A stretch of 48,713 nt of DNA, taken from the NCBI GenBank assembly GCA_902362775.1, contig CABIXV010000004.1, positions 1 to 48,713 of the forward strand, given 5' to 3'. The DNA is from Clostridiales bacterium. GTDB taxonomy: Bacteria > Bacillota > Clostridia > Oscillospirales > Oscillospiraceae. Of the stretch, positions 6,893 through 15,763 are shown in pieces (the stretch's first letter is position 1; each line of letters begins with the position of its first letter). The position numbers were made by a program, and so were the translations under genes. The notes beneath the pieces were generated by a model, which was not told the origin of the DNA, searched no databases, and saw only the letters and a program-made list of their open reading frames with translations.

Positions 6893-8193
6893 TTGGTATT
6901 ATTTTTCTTGTCTTTGTAGTATTTCTGGCTCTAGGCGTACCCATCGCTTTCAGCGTGGGCTGGACCTCCCTTGTCCCATATCTGATGGACTCCGGTTTTA
7001 CCGCGGATTCAGAATTCGTGTTCCGGACCATGGTCAACGGCTTAGACTCCTATGTGCTGCTGGCCATCCCCCTGTTTATGCTTTCATCTAGTATCATGGC
7101 CGCCAGCGGTATGTCTGACCGTCTATTCAACTTTTTCGCCTACTTCTTTGGGGAGCGTCCCGCCGGAATGCCCATCGCTGTGGTGATTACCTGCCTGTTT
7201 TACGGCGCTATTTGCGGTTCAGGCCCCGCCACCGTGGCCGCTATTGGCACCATGTGTATCCCCCTGCTTGTCCGTCTGGGCTATGACAAAGACTTTGTCA
7301 CAGCCATGACCGCAGTATCAGGCGGACTGGGCGTCATCATTCCTCCCAGTATTCCATACATCACCTATGGCTTAGCTACGGGGGCCTCAGTGGGCGACCT
7401 GTTTATTGCTGGTTTTGCCCCCGGCATCCTCATTGCCATATGCCTGATTGCGTACGTGATGTATTACATTCGCCACCACGACACCTCCGGCCTGCGTATT
7501 AAGGAGGAGGCTGATGCGCTGAAAGCCATGGGCTTTGGGAAAGTATTTCGCCGGGGCTTCTTCGCTCTGTTTGCCCCCGTTATCATCCTGGGCGGCATCT
7601 ATACTGGTATCTGCTCTCCCACCGAGGCTGCCTGCATTTCCGTGGTATACGCATTGTTGGTCGGTGTGTTTGCTTACCGCACCATCCGCTTCAAGGAGCT
7701 GGTAAGCTGCCTAATTGACACCGCCAAGACCGCTACTCCTGTTATGTTGATTCTGTGTTGTTGCACCGTGTTTGGCCGCATCCTGAATATCCTGAACGTG
7801 CCCCAAACCCTGGCTGAGATTGTCACCAGCAATATCGACTCCAAGATCCTAGTTTTGCTGGCCATTAATATATTCCTATTGTTTACCGGCATGGTCATGG
7901 ATACGGTGCCTGCCATTCTGATTCTGGCCCCCATCTTCTGGCCTATTGTGCAGTCCTACGGCGTAGGTGCTGTCCACTTTGGTATTATCATGTCTGTCAA
8001 CCTGGCCATCGGCTTTGTCACACCCCCTATCGGTACGAATCTGTTTGTGGCCCAGTCCCTGACCGGGACCCCAATCGCCCGTATCGCCAAAAATGCGTTG
8101 CCCTTTATAGGAATGTTCCTGATTGCACTGATGTTGATTACCTATATCCCGCAAATCAGCGAATTTCTGCCCGCTCTGCTCTCAACTAAGTGA
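6889..8193 (+). CDS. dctM: TRAP transporter large permease (DctM type)
   Basis: The 434-residue translocation subunit has about 12 hydrophobic segments throughout. Family signatures include FYGAICGSGPATVAAIGTM (about residues 104-122), GGLGVIIPPSIPYITYG and ITPPIG-like VTPPIGTNLFVAQ near the C-terminus. It starts at GTG, overlapping the small permease stop by 4 bases. It forms the membrane channel with the DctQ subunit and receives solute from the binding protein encoded next. Confidence 0.95.
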   Translation: MIGIIFLVFVVFLALGVPIAFSVGWTSLVPYLMDSGFTADSEFVFRTMVNGLDSYVLLAIPLFMLSSSIMAASGMSDRLFNFFAYFFGERPAGMPIAVVITCLFYGAICGSGPATVAAIGTMCIPLLVRLGYDKDFVTAMTAVSGGLGVIIPPSIPYITYGLATGASVGDLFIAGFAPGILIAICLIAYVMYYIRHHDTSGLRIKEEADALKAMGFGKVFRRGFFALFAPVIILGGIYTGICSPTEAACISVVYALLVGVFAYRTIRFKELVSCLIDTAKTATPVMLILCCCTVFGRILNILNVPQTLAEIVTSNIDSKILVLLAINIFLLFTGMVMDTVPAILILAPIFWPIVQSYGVGAVHFGIIMSVNLAIGFVTPPIGTNLFVAQSLTGTPIARIAKNALPFIGMFLIALMLITYIPQISEFLPALLSTK

Positions 8194-8240
8194 TTCCCCG
8201 CAGTATTTTGCGGTGAATAGAAATTGAAAGGAGAATATAT

Positions 8241-9272
8241 ATGCGAAAGAAATTATTGGCTCTGTCTCTTGCGTTTGGTGTTACCTTGTCCCTGGCCGCC
8301 TGTGGAGGTAACGACAACAACTCATCCAATTCTGGAGGCAACGTCAGCGGAAATGCCGGTGGCAATGGTGAAAAGATTACTATTAATATCGGCCATGGTG
8401 GTGCCGAGTCTACTGCCCAGCAGGTAGGATGCCTAGCGATGGAAGAGTATCTTGAGAACACGGGTCGCTTCACTGTCAACGTGTATCCCAATAACTCCAT
8501 GGGCAGCGACGACGAGCTGTGTCAGATGGTGCAGAATGGTTCTATTGAGATGTGTCTGGCCAACTCCGTTATCGTTAACTATGTTCCTGATACTGCTGTT
8601 TACGATATGTACTTCACCTTCGACGATATTGATGCAGTAAAGGATAAGTATTCCAACAACGGCGAGTTTATTAAGACCATTGGTGAGAAGTATACTGACG
8701 TAGGTATTCACCTGGCAGGCTTTAGTATCCATGGCTTCCGTGATGTTACCGCTAACAAGGCTATTACTTCTCCGGAGGATCTGGCCGGACTGACCTTCCG
8801 CGTGCAGCAAAATGAGTACCACATCTTGGGCTGGGAGTCCTTAGGGGCCACCCCCACCCCCTTTGCCTTCAATGAGCTGTACACCGCTTTGCAGCAAGGT
8901 ACCGTGGACGCTCAGGAGAATCCAATCGAGCTGATTTACTCCCAGAAGTTCTATGAGCAGCAGTCCTATATTACGCTGACTAACCATCAGCAGCAGGTCC
9001 AGCAGTGGCTGGTGAACGACGCCCTTTATCAGAGTTTGTCCGAGGAAGACCGTACTCTGTTGGATGAAGGTATCCAGGCTGGCTGTGATGCCGCTACTGA
9101 GTATGCCCTGTCCCAGGAGGCTGAGTGGACACAGGAGATTCAGGATTACGGCTGTACTATCGTGGAACTAACCGACGAGCAGCGCCAAGCTTTTGTTGAT
9201 CGCATCCAACCCCAGTGGGATGCTATTAAGGCAACTGTTGACCCCGCCGTTTATGAGGCTTATCTTGCCTGA
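8241..9272 (+). CDS. dctP: TRAP transporter solute-binding lipoprotein (DctP type)
   Basis: A 343-residue extracytoplasmic solute-binding protein. The N-terminal signal ends in a lipobox (LAAC, lipidated Cys at about 21), anchoring it to the membrane surface; a Gly/Asn/Ser-rich linker follows. The DctP fold is recognisable from INIGHGGAESTAQQVGCLAMEEY through AGLTFRVQQNEYHI to YTALQQGTVDAQENP, the usual ligand-contacting region. GAAAGGAG lies 8 bases before the ATG. The catabolic genes downstream suggest it binds a hydantoin-, allantoin- or N-carbamoyl-type compound, by inference. Confidence 0.95.
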   Translation: MRKKLLALSLAFGVTLSLAACGGNDNNSSNSGGNVSGNAGGNGEKITINIGHGGAESTAQQVGCLAMEEYLENTGRFTVNVYPNNSMGSDDELCQMVQNGSIEMCLANSVIVNYVPDTAVYDMYFTFDDIDAVKDKYSNNGEFIKTIGEKYTDVGIHLAGFSIHGFRDVTANKAITSPEDLAGLTFRVQQNEYHILGWESLGATPTPFAFNELYTALQQGTVDAQENPIELIYSQKFYEQQSYITLTNHQQQVQQWLVNDALYQSLSEEDRTLLDEGIQAGCDAATEYALSQEAEWTQEIQDYGCTIVELTDEQRQAFVDRIQPQWDAIKATVDPAVYEAYLA

Positions 9273-9294
9273 GTCTCGCCCCATATGATTACCG

Positions 9295-9338
9295 ATGCAG
9301 GGCCTGATTTGCGGACCACCGGAAATCAGGCCCCGCAT
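9295..9338 (+). terminator. hairpin between dctP and the racemase gene
   Basis: A 16-bp stem with one mismatch (GGGCCTGATTT/AAATCAGGCCC core), 12-base loop and no strong U-run. It is likely a partial terminator or mRNA-stabilising hairpin that raises dctP over the downstream enzymes. Confidence 0.5.
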
Positions 9339-9367
9339 TTCAAAAATGGAAAGGAAGGGATTATGTC

Positions 9368-10006
9368 ATGCGCATTCTAATCATCAACCCGAACAGCGAT
9401 GAGAATACTGACCGTCTGATGGCGGAGAAAGCAAAGAACCTGGCGCTTCCCGGAGTAGAAGTAGACGTTACTCATGTCACCCGGGCGCCCAAGTTAGTCG
9501 CTTCCTATGAGGACCAGGCCATTTCTGGCGAGGAGATGATGGAGATCGTCCGCGGCCGTGGCCAGGACTATGACGCTTTCGTAGTAGCCTGTCATTCCGA
9601 CCCCAATTTAGATTTGGTCCGGGAAATTACTGATAAACCGGTAGTTGGTATTGCCGAGGCGTCCATCAAGATCGGTGCCGCCATGGGCAACGGCTACGCC
9701 GTCATTTCGCCCGGACCCAAGTCCATCTCTAAGAAGATTGCCTTGGCTCGCAAGTACCACTGCGACGATTTATTGCGCACTATTAAGGTTTCTCGTAGCG
9801 ATGACAAAGAGGATCTACTGAAGGCTGCACAGGAGGCCCGCAAGGAGTTTGGTGTAGACGTGATTGTGTTGGGCTGTGCCAATTACACCACAGCTGATGG
9901 CTATATCGAGCGTGAGCTGGGTTGCCCCGTATTGGACGGTGTAGCGTGTGCCCTATTTCTGGCGGCCGGGCTAGTTAGCTATCAAAAGTGCAAGCGCAAA
10001 TTTTGA
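9368..10006 (+). CDS. Asp/Glu/hydantoin racemase family protein
   Basis: A 212-residue cofactor-independent racemase with the family's two catalytic cysteines: C75 in VVACHSDP and C170 in VLGCANYT. It begins MRILIINPNS, characteristic of hydantoin and allantoin racemases. It interconverts enantiomers of 5-substituted hydantoins or of allantoin so that the stereospecific hydrolase downstream can use both. GGAAGGG precedes the ATG at 9368. It lies between transporter and hydrolases, fitting a racemase-hydantoinase-carbamoylase chain. Allantoin versus amino-acid hydantoins cannot be separated from sequence alone. Confidence 0.88.
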   Translation: MRILIINPNSDENTDRLMAEKAKNLALPGVEVDVTHVTRAPKLVASYEDQAISGEEMMEIVRGRGQDYDAFVVACHSDPNLDLVREITDKPVVGIAEASIKIGAAMGNGYAVISPGPKSISKKIALARKYHCDDLLRTIKVSRSDDKEDLLKAAQEARKEFGVDVIVLGCANYTTADGYIERELGCPVLDGVACALFLAAGLVSYQKCKRKF

Positions 10007-10057
10007 AGATTTCGAAACATCCTATTGTGACTCAATTTTTATGAGGAGGAAAGAGTT

Positions 10058-11494
10058 ATGCTGGATTTAGTAGTTAAGAATGGTAAGGTGTATGTGGATG
10101 GTAGCTTCCGGGAGTGTGATGTGGGCATCAAGGACGGGAAGTTTGTTCTCGTTGGTATGTCCGGCACCCTGCCAGAGGCACAACGCACCATTGATGCGAC
10201 GGGCAAGTATGTAATTCCCGGCGGTATCGATACCCATGTCCATTACCGTGACCCCGGGCACTGGGAGCGTGAAACCTTTGAGGTTGGATCTCGGGCGGCT
10301 GCGGCTGGCGGCTGTACCACCTTCTTTGAGCACCCTATTTCTATGCCCCCCCAGTGGAAGGCTGAGATTCTTCAGAATCGTCTGGATATTTGTACTGGTA
10401 AGGACTCTCCAGCTAATGATCGCCATGAAAAGGGTGTATGCGTAGACTTCTGTTTCTATGGTGCCGCAGGTGGTCAGCACCCCGAAGCTATTGAACCTTT
10501 GTCCCATGCCGGTATCGTCGCCTATAAGACCTTTCTGCACGACGCCCCCGAAGGCCGTGAGCAGGAGTTTGAGGGCCTGACCAGCGCGAATAATGATCAG
10601 CTCTACCGGGTGCTCCAGGAGGTTAAGAAGACCGGTCTGCCCCTGGCTGCTCATGCCGAGGACAACGAGTTGGTCACTGGATTTATCAAGCACCTGCGCG
10701 AAGAGGGATGCCAGGGCGAGAATATTGCTCACTGCTTGTCCCGGCCTCCCATTGTGGAGATTGAGGCCATATCCAAGATGCTAAAGTTTGCCAAGGATGT
10801 GGGCTGCCCCATCGAACTGGTCCATGTATCTTCTTGGGAGGCTATGGAGCTGGCTAAGCAGGCCAAGGCCGAGGGTCAAAAGGTATTTGTAGAGACCTGC
10901 CCCCACTACTTGCTATTGGACGAGAGCTATGTGGAAAAGTTCGGTGCCTACGCTAAATGCAACCCTGCCCTGCGTAAGAAGGAAGAAGTAGAGAAGTTGT
11001 GGGACTACGTCCTAGACGGCACTGTAGACTTCATTGGCAGCGATCACAGCCCCTATCTGGTTTCTGAGAAAGATAAGCTGGATAAGAACGGTAACAAGGA
11101 CATCTTTCTTTCCCCTGCCGGTTTCCCGGGCATCGACCTGCGCCTGCCTCTGATGCTCACCGAGGCCAAGAAGGGCCGCGTGTCCATGGAACGGGTGGTG
11201 GAGCTGCTGTGTGTCAACCCCGCTAAGTGCTTCAACATCTATCCTCAGAAAGGTACTATCTCCGCTGGAGCCGATGCTGACTTGGTTATTGTAGATATGG
11301 GGCATGAGCATACTTTCCAGGCCAAGGACAGCTACTCTCAGGCGCGGGACACTATGAAGGTGTTCGAGGGCTGGAGGCTAGGCTGCTCTGTGGATTATAC
11401 CGTGGTTCGCGGACGTGTAGTGGTGGAGAATGGCGTGGTGGACGAAAGTGCCGCTGGCTGGGGCCAAATGGTAACTCCTAACAAGAAAGGATGA
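10058..11494 (+). CDS. Cyclic amidohydrolase (allantoinase/hydantoinase family)
   Basis: A 478-residue zinc amidohydrolase that opens a cyclic ureide or hydantoin ring to the N-carbamoyl (or allantoate-type) product. Binuclear metal motifs: H60 and H62 (GGIDTHVHYRDPG), the probable carboxylated lysine K157 (AYKTF), then AAHAEDN, LVHVSS and GSDHSPY with the final Asp. The ring opener is closest in feel to allantoinases/dihydropyrimidinases rather than dihydroorotase. GGAGG lies 8 bases before the ATG. Partners are the racemase upstream and the M20 amidohydrolase 7 bases downstream. Confidence 0.9.
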   Translation: MLDLVVKNGKVYVDGSFRECDVGIKDGKFVLVGMSGTLPEAQRTIDATGKYVIPGGIDTHVHYRDPGHWERETFEVGSRAAAAGGCTTFFEHPISMPPQWKAEILQNRLDICTGKDSPANDRHEKGVCVDFCFYGAAGGQHPEAIEPLSHAGIVAYKTFLHDAPEGREQEFEGLTSANNDQLYRVLQEVKKTGLPLAAHAEDNELVTGFIKHLREEGCQGENIAHCLSRPPIVEIEAISKMLKFAKDVGCPIELVHVSSWEAMELAKQAKAEGQKVFVETCPHYLLLDESYVEKFGAYAKCNPALRKKEEVEKLWDYVLDGTVDFIGSDHSPYLVSEKDKLDKNGNKDIFLSPAGFPGIDLRLPLMLTEAKKGRVSMERVVELLCVNPAKCFNIYPQKGTISAGADADLVIVDMGHEHTFQAKDSYSQARDTMKVFEGWRLGCSVDYTVVRGRVVVENGVVDESAAGWGQMVTPNKKG

Positions 11495-11501
11495 GCTTGT
11501 A

Positions 11502-12698
11502 ATGGGCCGACTCAACAACATACTTATGGAGGCTGGTGGGATTGGTCGCAATGAGGACGGTTCCATTACCCGCCTAGGTTTCTCCGAAGATTATTTCCAG
11601 GCCCTGGAGCTTATCAAGAAGCATATGGAGTCCCTTGGCATGAAAACTGAGGTGGATCCAGTGGGCAACCTCCATGGTATTCTGCCTGGTAAGGATCCAT
11701 CCCTAAAGTCTATCGTCTTGGGCTCACACCTAGATACTGTCATCAAAGGCGGCGTGTTCGACGGAATGCTGGGCGTCGCTGGCGCAGTAGAGTGTGTCTA
11801 TCGCTTAAAGGAACAGGATATTATCCTGGACCATACTCTGGAGATTTGGGGCTTCAACATGGAAGAGTCAAGTATCCTGGGTGGTACCTTTGGCAGCCGC
11901 GCTATTACCGGGATGTTGGATCCGGATCAGCCTGGCTATGCCGAAAAGCTCGCCACTTTTGACCGTACTCCGGACGACGTCCGCACTGCCAAAAAGGACA
12001 TCAGCAAATATGACTGCTATCTCGAGTATCACATTGAGCAGGGCGACAAACTGGACAGCGCTGATATAGACGTTGGCGTGGTCAACGGCATTGTCAGCGT
12101 TATCCGCTACCAAGTTACGGCTAACGGTGTGAGCAACCATGCGGGGACCACCATGATGCCCAATCGCAAGGATGCCCTGGTGGGTATGTCCAAACTGATT
12201 GTGGCAGCGGATGCTCGCGCCCGGGAGTTAGATGATACCCTGGTCTTTACCGTAGGCAAGATGTCTGTGGCTCCTGGTCAGGAGAATGTCATCCCAAATG
12301 AGGTAGTGGCTACCTTTGAGATGCGACATATGGATAAATCTGTTACCGACCAGTTCTTCGCCGACATTCAAGCCGCGGCCAAGGAGATACCGAACTGCAC
12401 CTTTACCTTCAAGAACACTGTGGCTAAGTACTCCACTCCTTGCGATCCTAAGCTGGTCCGAATCATTGATCAAGTTTGCTCTGAGCTGAACATCAGCCAT
12501 ATGATTATGCCTAGCGGAGCTGGACATGACGCCAATCCAATGGCTCACGAGGGCGTGCCTATTGGAATGATTTTTGTCCCTAGTGTTAATGGCATTAGCC
12601 ATCACGGTAAGGAATGGACTGAGCCCCATCACGTCGACTTGGGTGCCGAGGTCCTCTTCAAAACTGTGCTTACTCTGGATAAGACGGACCGCAAATAA
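11502..12698 (+). CDS. M20-type N-carbamoyl amino acid hydrolase / allantoate amidohydrolase
   Basis: A 398-residue zinc amidase of the hydantoinase/carbamoylase family. Metal and catalytic residues in order: H76 and D78 (GSHLDTV), D87, E121-E122 (NMEESS), H177 (YHIEQG); H213 (SNHAGTTMMPNRKDA) is in the lid domain; PSGAGHDA and a late histidine in GISHHGKEW follow. The family removes the N-carbamoyl group from L-amino acids or acts on allantoate, releasing ammonia and CO2. Last gene of the operon, followed at once by a strong terminator. Confidence 0.92.
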   Translation: MGRLNNILMEAGGIGRNEDGSITRLGFSEDYFQALELIKKHMESLGMKTEVDPVGNLHGILPGKDPSLKSIVLGSHLDTVIKGGVFDGMLGVAGAVECVYRLKEQDIILDHTLEIWGFNMEESSILGGTFGSRAITGMLDPDQPGYAEKLATFDRTPDDVRTAKKDISKYDCYLEYHIEQGDKLDSADIDVGVVNGIVSVIRYQVTANGVSNHAGTTMMPNRKDALVGMSKLIVAADARARELDDTLVFTVGKMSVAPGQENVIPNEVVATFEMRHMDKSVTDQFFADIQAAAKEIPNCTFTFKNTVAKYSTPCDPKLVRIIDQVCSELNISHMIMPSGAGHDANPMAHEGVPIGMIFVPSVNGISHHGKEWTEPHHVDLGAEVLFKTVLTLDKTDRK

Positions 12699-12711
12699 TT
12701 GCGGCCCCTCA

Positions 12712-12765
12712 AACGAAGAGAAGCGGACGGAATGCAATGCATCCCGCCCGCTTCTCTTCGTTTTT
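12712..12765 (+). terminator. operon terminator
   Basis: AACGAAGAGAAGCGG pairs with its near-complement across the centre and is followed by TTTTT. This closes the TRAP/hydantoinase operon. Confidence 0.85.
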
Positions 12766-12990
12766 AAAGATGTAACCAAATTTAAGTAAATTATTTGACA
12801 TTGTTTCAATCGAGTAGGAGCCTTTTTGCAGTACGGAATCCAGGCTTCCTGATATAGACCAGCCTATGACATTAGCTGAGTACAAAAAACAAAATTTAGT
12901 GTAAGGCGTGCTGTTCTTCAAACTTCGAACTGCTGTTGATGTTCATTCAAACAGGTTCAATCAAGATTTTTAAACAGAAAAGGCATAAGC
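12766..12990. other. gene-free stretch
   Basis: AT-rich; neither strand shows a reading frame with a ribosome site. No structured RNA recognised. Confidence 0.4.
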
Positions 12991-13158
12991 ATGGATTCAC
13001 TTAAATCGAAAAATTGGAACCGGTGTGTTTTGACTTCGATTTTTTCCCGTTGGCCGCTTACTCTTGGTGTTTTAATGAATGAGACCACTGTGCCGGGCTT
13101 GAATTTGGTACTGAGCATGGAGATGGAAACCCGAAGTGGCCGTTGCGATACCTTATAA
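12991..13158 (+). CDS. possible 55-residue protein, doubtful
   Basis: A frame MDSLKSKNWNRCVLTSIF... with AAAAGG 7 bases before the ATG; its stop codon lies in the left arm of the next hairpin, a layout expected of a real short transcript. The composition is unremarkable and no family is recognised. An 86-codon frame on the opposite strand over the same DNA is equally unsupported. Confidence 0.2.
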   Translation: MDSLKSKNWNRCVLTSIFSRWPLTLGVLMNETTVPGLNLVLSMEMETRSGRCDTL

Positions 13159-13195
13159 AAATAGCCACACCTTATTGGGGTGGCTATTTTTATAA
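13153..13195. terminator. bidirectional terminator
   Basis: A long hairpin (TTATAAAAATAGCCAC and its complement, one mismatch) with A-runs and T-runs on both sides, so it can work on either strand. It separates the plus-strand operon from the minus-strand cluster. Confidence 0.75.
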
Positions 13196-13267
13196 GAACC
13201 GTAGAGCCTGAAAACACCTGTGGGCGATGCAGTCGTACCCGTGTGATCCTATACCGCTTTTTAATCC

Positions 13268-13684
13268 TTACTTGCCCTCAGATGAAACCTCTTTATCTTC
13301 TTGGGGGCGGCTTAAAAAGCTGGATAAAATATCAATAAATTCACAGTTGCTGGGCCGCTTTTCCAGATGGATTCCCGCGATGTGATCCAATAGACGGTGA
13401 TCCGCCTGACCCCATACGGCCCGAATTACGTTGCGTGTGGCCAACTCGATGCTATCACGGGTGGTATGAAAGTGGCGGGCGGTTTCTGGATACAGACGCT
13501 TTGTGATCAAACTGAGCCGGCTGGGGTCCTCTACGACTTGGTTCACCATGTAGCACACATACTGAAAGCCGGTCAACTTTCTGGTAACACCTAACCGTCT
13601 CAAGAGCGCCTCTATATCCAGAGCTTTTCTGTCGAATTGATCCTGCGGAAGCTCGTCCTCAGGGACCAAAAAATAGATCTTCAT
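13268..13684 (-). CDS. Stand-alone Spo0A C-terminal-domain DNA-binding protein
   Basis: A 138-residue protein whose last two-thirds match the Spo0A effector domain. ITKRLYPETARHF corresponds to ITKVLYPDIAKKF of Spo0A, followed by TT, then a recognition-helix region (SIELATRNVIRAVW) and RPSNCEFIDILSSFL (KPTNSEFIAM in Spo0A). The receiver domain is absent; only about 35 unrelated residues precede the DNA-binding part. AAGGAAG is well spaced for the ATG at 13684 and too close for the one at 13690. It probably binds 0A-box-like sites without phosphorylation control. No phosphorelay gene is adjacent. Confidence 0.82.
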   Translation of the reverse strand: MKIYFLVPEDELPQDQFDRKALDIEALLRRLGVTRKLTGFQYVCYMVNQVVEDPSRLSLITKRLYPETARHFHTTRDSIELATRNVIRAVWGQADHRLLDHIAGIHLEKRPSNCEFIDILSSFLSRPQEDKEVSSEGK

Positions 13685-13781
13685 ACTCATCTTCCTTTCA
13701 AAAGTATTGCAAGGGGAAAATCAAGGGAGGCCGGGGCCAGATGGGCGGGAGAAAGGGACCCCGACCCTGTGGCTGCACAAG

Positions 13782-13818
13782 AAAAGACCAGGACGGATAG
13801 AACCCGCCCTGGTCTTTT
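13782..13818 (-). terminator. terminator of the sigma-factor cluster
   Basis: AAAAGACCAGG pairs with its complement; on the minus strand the hairpin is followed by TTTTC. It lies just past the exported-protein gene. Confidence 0.65.
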
Positions 13819-13830
13819 ATGAGATGGCCT

Positions 13831-14262
13831 TTATTCCCCTGTCACGTAAGTGGTTTCCGATCTTGTGTCCCGGCCGAAACTGTCTTCAGAAAAGATGGTG
13901 GCGACGACCTTATACTCGACACCGGCGGTGCCGTTGCAAAAAATTACATTCGAATGGACGAAGGTATTGCTTCTGCTCATCCCCTCGTCGTCCTCCACCC
14001 AGGCCTCCACAAGCCTCCATCTGGAGTCTTGTTTGGCGTAGACATAGATGCTCTCGCATCCCAACTTGTCTACTCGGCCTACCCCAGTGACAGAGAACTC
14101 AACATTGATTCTCCCTGGGTCAGTAGTTACCTCGATATAATATGCGGAGATTTGATCACTGCCCCTTGTTGCAGAAGAATATGCAAAAGTAGGAATATTA
14201 AGGGTCATCAAACAACTCAGCACGACGATAAAACGGAAAAAATTGCGTTTCAAAGTTATCAC
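13831..14262 (-). CDS. Exported protein of unknown function
   Basis: A 143-residue product with a clear N-terminal signal sequence (MITLKRNFFRFIVVLSCL, then AFA-like cleavage near residue 27). The mature part is beta-rich (SAYYIEVTTDPGRINVEFSVTG, YVYAKQDSRWRLVEAW) with two cysteines (about 69 and 109) that could form a disulphide. It overlaps the anti-sigma-like gene by 4 bases, so it belongs to the same operon. I do not recognise the family. A secreted output of the regulon is possible, by inference. Confidence 0.75.
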   Translation of the reverse strand: MITLKRNFFRFIVVLSCLMTLNIPTFAYSSATRGSDQISAYYIEVTTDPGRINVEFSVTGVGRVDKLGCESIYVYAKQDSRWRLVEAWVEDDEGMSRSNTFVHSNVIFCNGTAGVEYKVVATIFSEDSFGRDTRSETTYVTGE

Positions 14263-15125
14263 TCCTCTTGAATTGAAGTTATGATTTCTTCAAGAGCAGA
14301 GGTCGTTAAATCACTAAATATACAGTACTCCAGGCCATCTAAATTCCACGCAACAGAATTGCTCTTGTTGTTGCTGAAAAAATAGTATTGGACTCCATCA
14401 TATATTGAGGTTTTAACTAATTTGGAAGTTTTTTCATAACTTGACTTTGGCTGTCCCCCTATTTCCATTATCTCAAATACAATAAAATTTGATTTATTTT
14501 CATATAGGACAGAAAGTTGCGATAATTTAGAGATAGAGGAAGTAAAAAGTTGTGACTCTGTCGCCACAAACCCATCCGGAATCACAGGGATGACAGGTGT
14601 TAAACCCTTTTCTCCGACCAGGTCCTGGAACACGGCAAATTCCTCCGGGACTGGATCTGGGTCCGCGGATGCCACGGAGGATGATCCGTCCTCCATGACC
14701 CGGAACGAAAACTGCTCGGTGGTCCAATGGGCGACCAGCTGGAACAGGTTGGCATCTCCCAATACAGGGATGCAGGTCAGCGCGACTAGCACAGCCACCA
14801 CGGCGGCAGCGAGTAAAGTACGACGGACCTTCCGACAACGGCTCTTGATGTGGAAGGGGAGCTCGTGGCCGGGACCAGTTGTCCGCTCTGGGATAGGGTA
14901 AAGAGGCTCGTTCAAACCTTTATATAGCTTCTCAAAATCCGCCCTGGCTCTCGCCCGGTCGGAGGAGCTGCTGTCACTTTCTTCTTGTTCTCTCTCTAAA
15001 ATCACCTCCAGCACATGGTCTATCAGCTCGGGATCGCTCTCAACGTCAGAGAGGTCTGCCCGCAAAATGGATTCAAGCTCTGCGGTGGTCAACTGGTCCA
15101 GTTTGGCATACTTCTTATTTGCCAT
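14259..15125 (-). CDS. Anti-sigma-like membrane protein (DUF4367-like C-terminus)
   Basis: A 288-residue protein with an acidic cytoplasmic N-terminus (about 1-100), one membrane span (TLLAAAVVAVLVALTCI, about 104-122), then an extracellular domain of the DUF4367 type (GFVATESQLF, ending in DGLEYCIFSD and LEEIITSIQEE). This layout, directly downstream of a sigma factor, is that of a regulator holding the sigma factor at the membrane. Overlaps the exported-protein gene by 4 bases. Assignment rests on architecture and context; no zinc-containing anti-sigma motif is visible. Confidence 0.72.
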   Translation of the reverse strand: MANKKYAKLDQLTTAELESILRADLSDVESDPELIDHVLEVILEREQEESDSSSSDRARARADFEKLYKGLNEPLYPIPERTTGPGHELPFHIKSRCRKVRRTLLAAAVVAVLVALTCIPVLGDANLFQLVAHWTTEQFSFRVMEDGSSSVASADPDPVPEEFAVFQDLVGEKGLTPVIPVIPDGFVATESQLFTSSISKLSQLSVLYENKSNFIVFEIMEIGGQPKSSYEKTSKLVKTSIYDGVQYYFFSNNKSNSVAWNLDGLEYCIFSDLTTSALEEIITSIQEE

Positions 15126-15204
15126 GCTCTGAACCCCCTTCCAAAATATAATTCCAGGAAAATGGAAAAACGGACAGGAATTTCCAAAAAATTTTCAAAA
15201 ATTT

Positions 15205-15741
15205 TTAGTCCCGCTGCTCCAGCAGGCGTTTCTTTAATTTCTGCCTGGTCCGTTGAACCCGTTTTTGACAGACGCCAATGGTTAAGCCGCTTTCCTCAGA
15301 TATTTTCTTATATGGAACGCCGTCTAACGCTACCCGCTTGAATATATGTAAATCTTCTGCCGGCAGCGCCTCCGAGATTTTTCGATTGAGTTTCTCCAGA
15401 CTGTCTGGATCTTCCTCTATCTTTTCAAACTCGTCTGGAGCGGAAATGGGCGGAATCGCGTCCGAATCCAGGGACACATATTGCTTCAGATCCCTGGCCC
15501 TCTCCCTCAATTTATGGAGCGATTTATATTTTACTGCCTTTTGCAGCCAGAACTCCGGCTTTTCATGGGCCATCACCTCATCGATGTGCAGATACAGCTC
15601 CAAGAAGGCATCCTGCACAACTTCTTCCGCCAGTTCTGGATTTGACAGGAGTATCAGGGCGTATCGCTTCATCTTGCTAAACCGTTCCTCGTATAGGCAG
15701 TTGAAAAACGCTTCTTGACTTGATGCGTCTCTGTGGCCCAT
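15205..15741 (-). CDS. ECF-type sigma-70 family RNA polymerase sigma factor
   Basis: Sigma factor of about 178 residues. Region 2 is visible in LSNPELAEEVVQDAFLELYLHIDE and region 4 in LPAEDLHIFKRVALDGVPYKKISEESGLTIGVCQKRVQRTRQKL. The start was moved to ATG 15741, with GGGAG 9 bases upstream; a TTG at 15783 would overlap the preceding gene and lacks a ribosome site. It is followed by the anti-sigma-like gene and an exported protein, so it probably answers an envelope or extracellular signal. An 80-base gap separates it from its anti-sigma gene. Confidence 0.88.
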   Translation of the reverse strand: MGHRDASSQEAFFNCLYEERFSKMKRYALILLSNPELAEEVVQDAFLELYLHIDEVMAHEKPEFWLQKAVKYKSLHKLRERARDLKQYVSLDSDAIPPISAPDEFEKIEEDPDSLEKLNRKISEALPAEDLHIFKRVALDGVPYKKISEESGLTIGVCQKRVQRTRQKLKKRLLEQRD

Positions 15742-15763
15742 GCGCGTGCACTCCCATCCCTGT

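Noticed and set aside
12957..13217. 86-codon minus-strand frame after the hydantoinase operon
   Set aside because: Runs through a bidirectional terminator and has no ribosome site.
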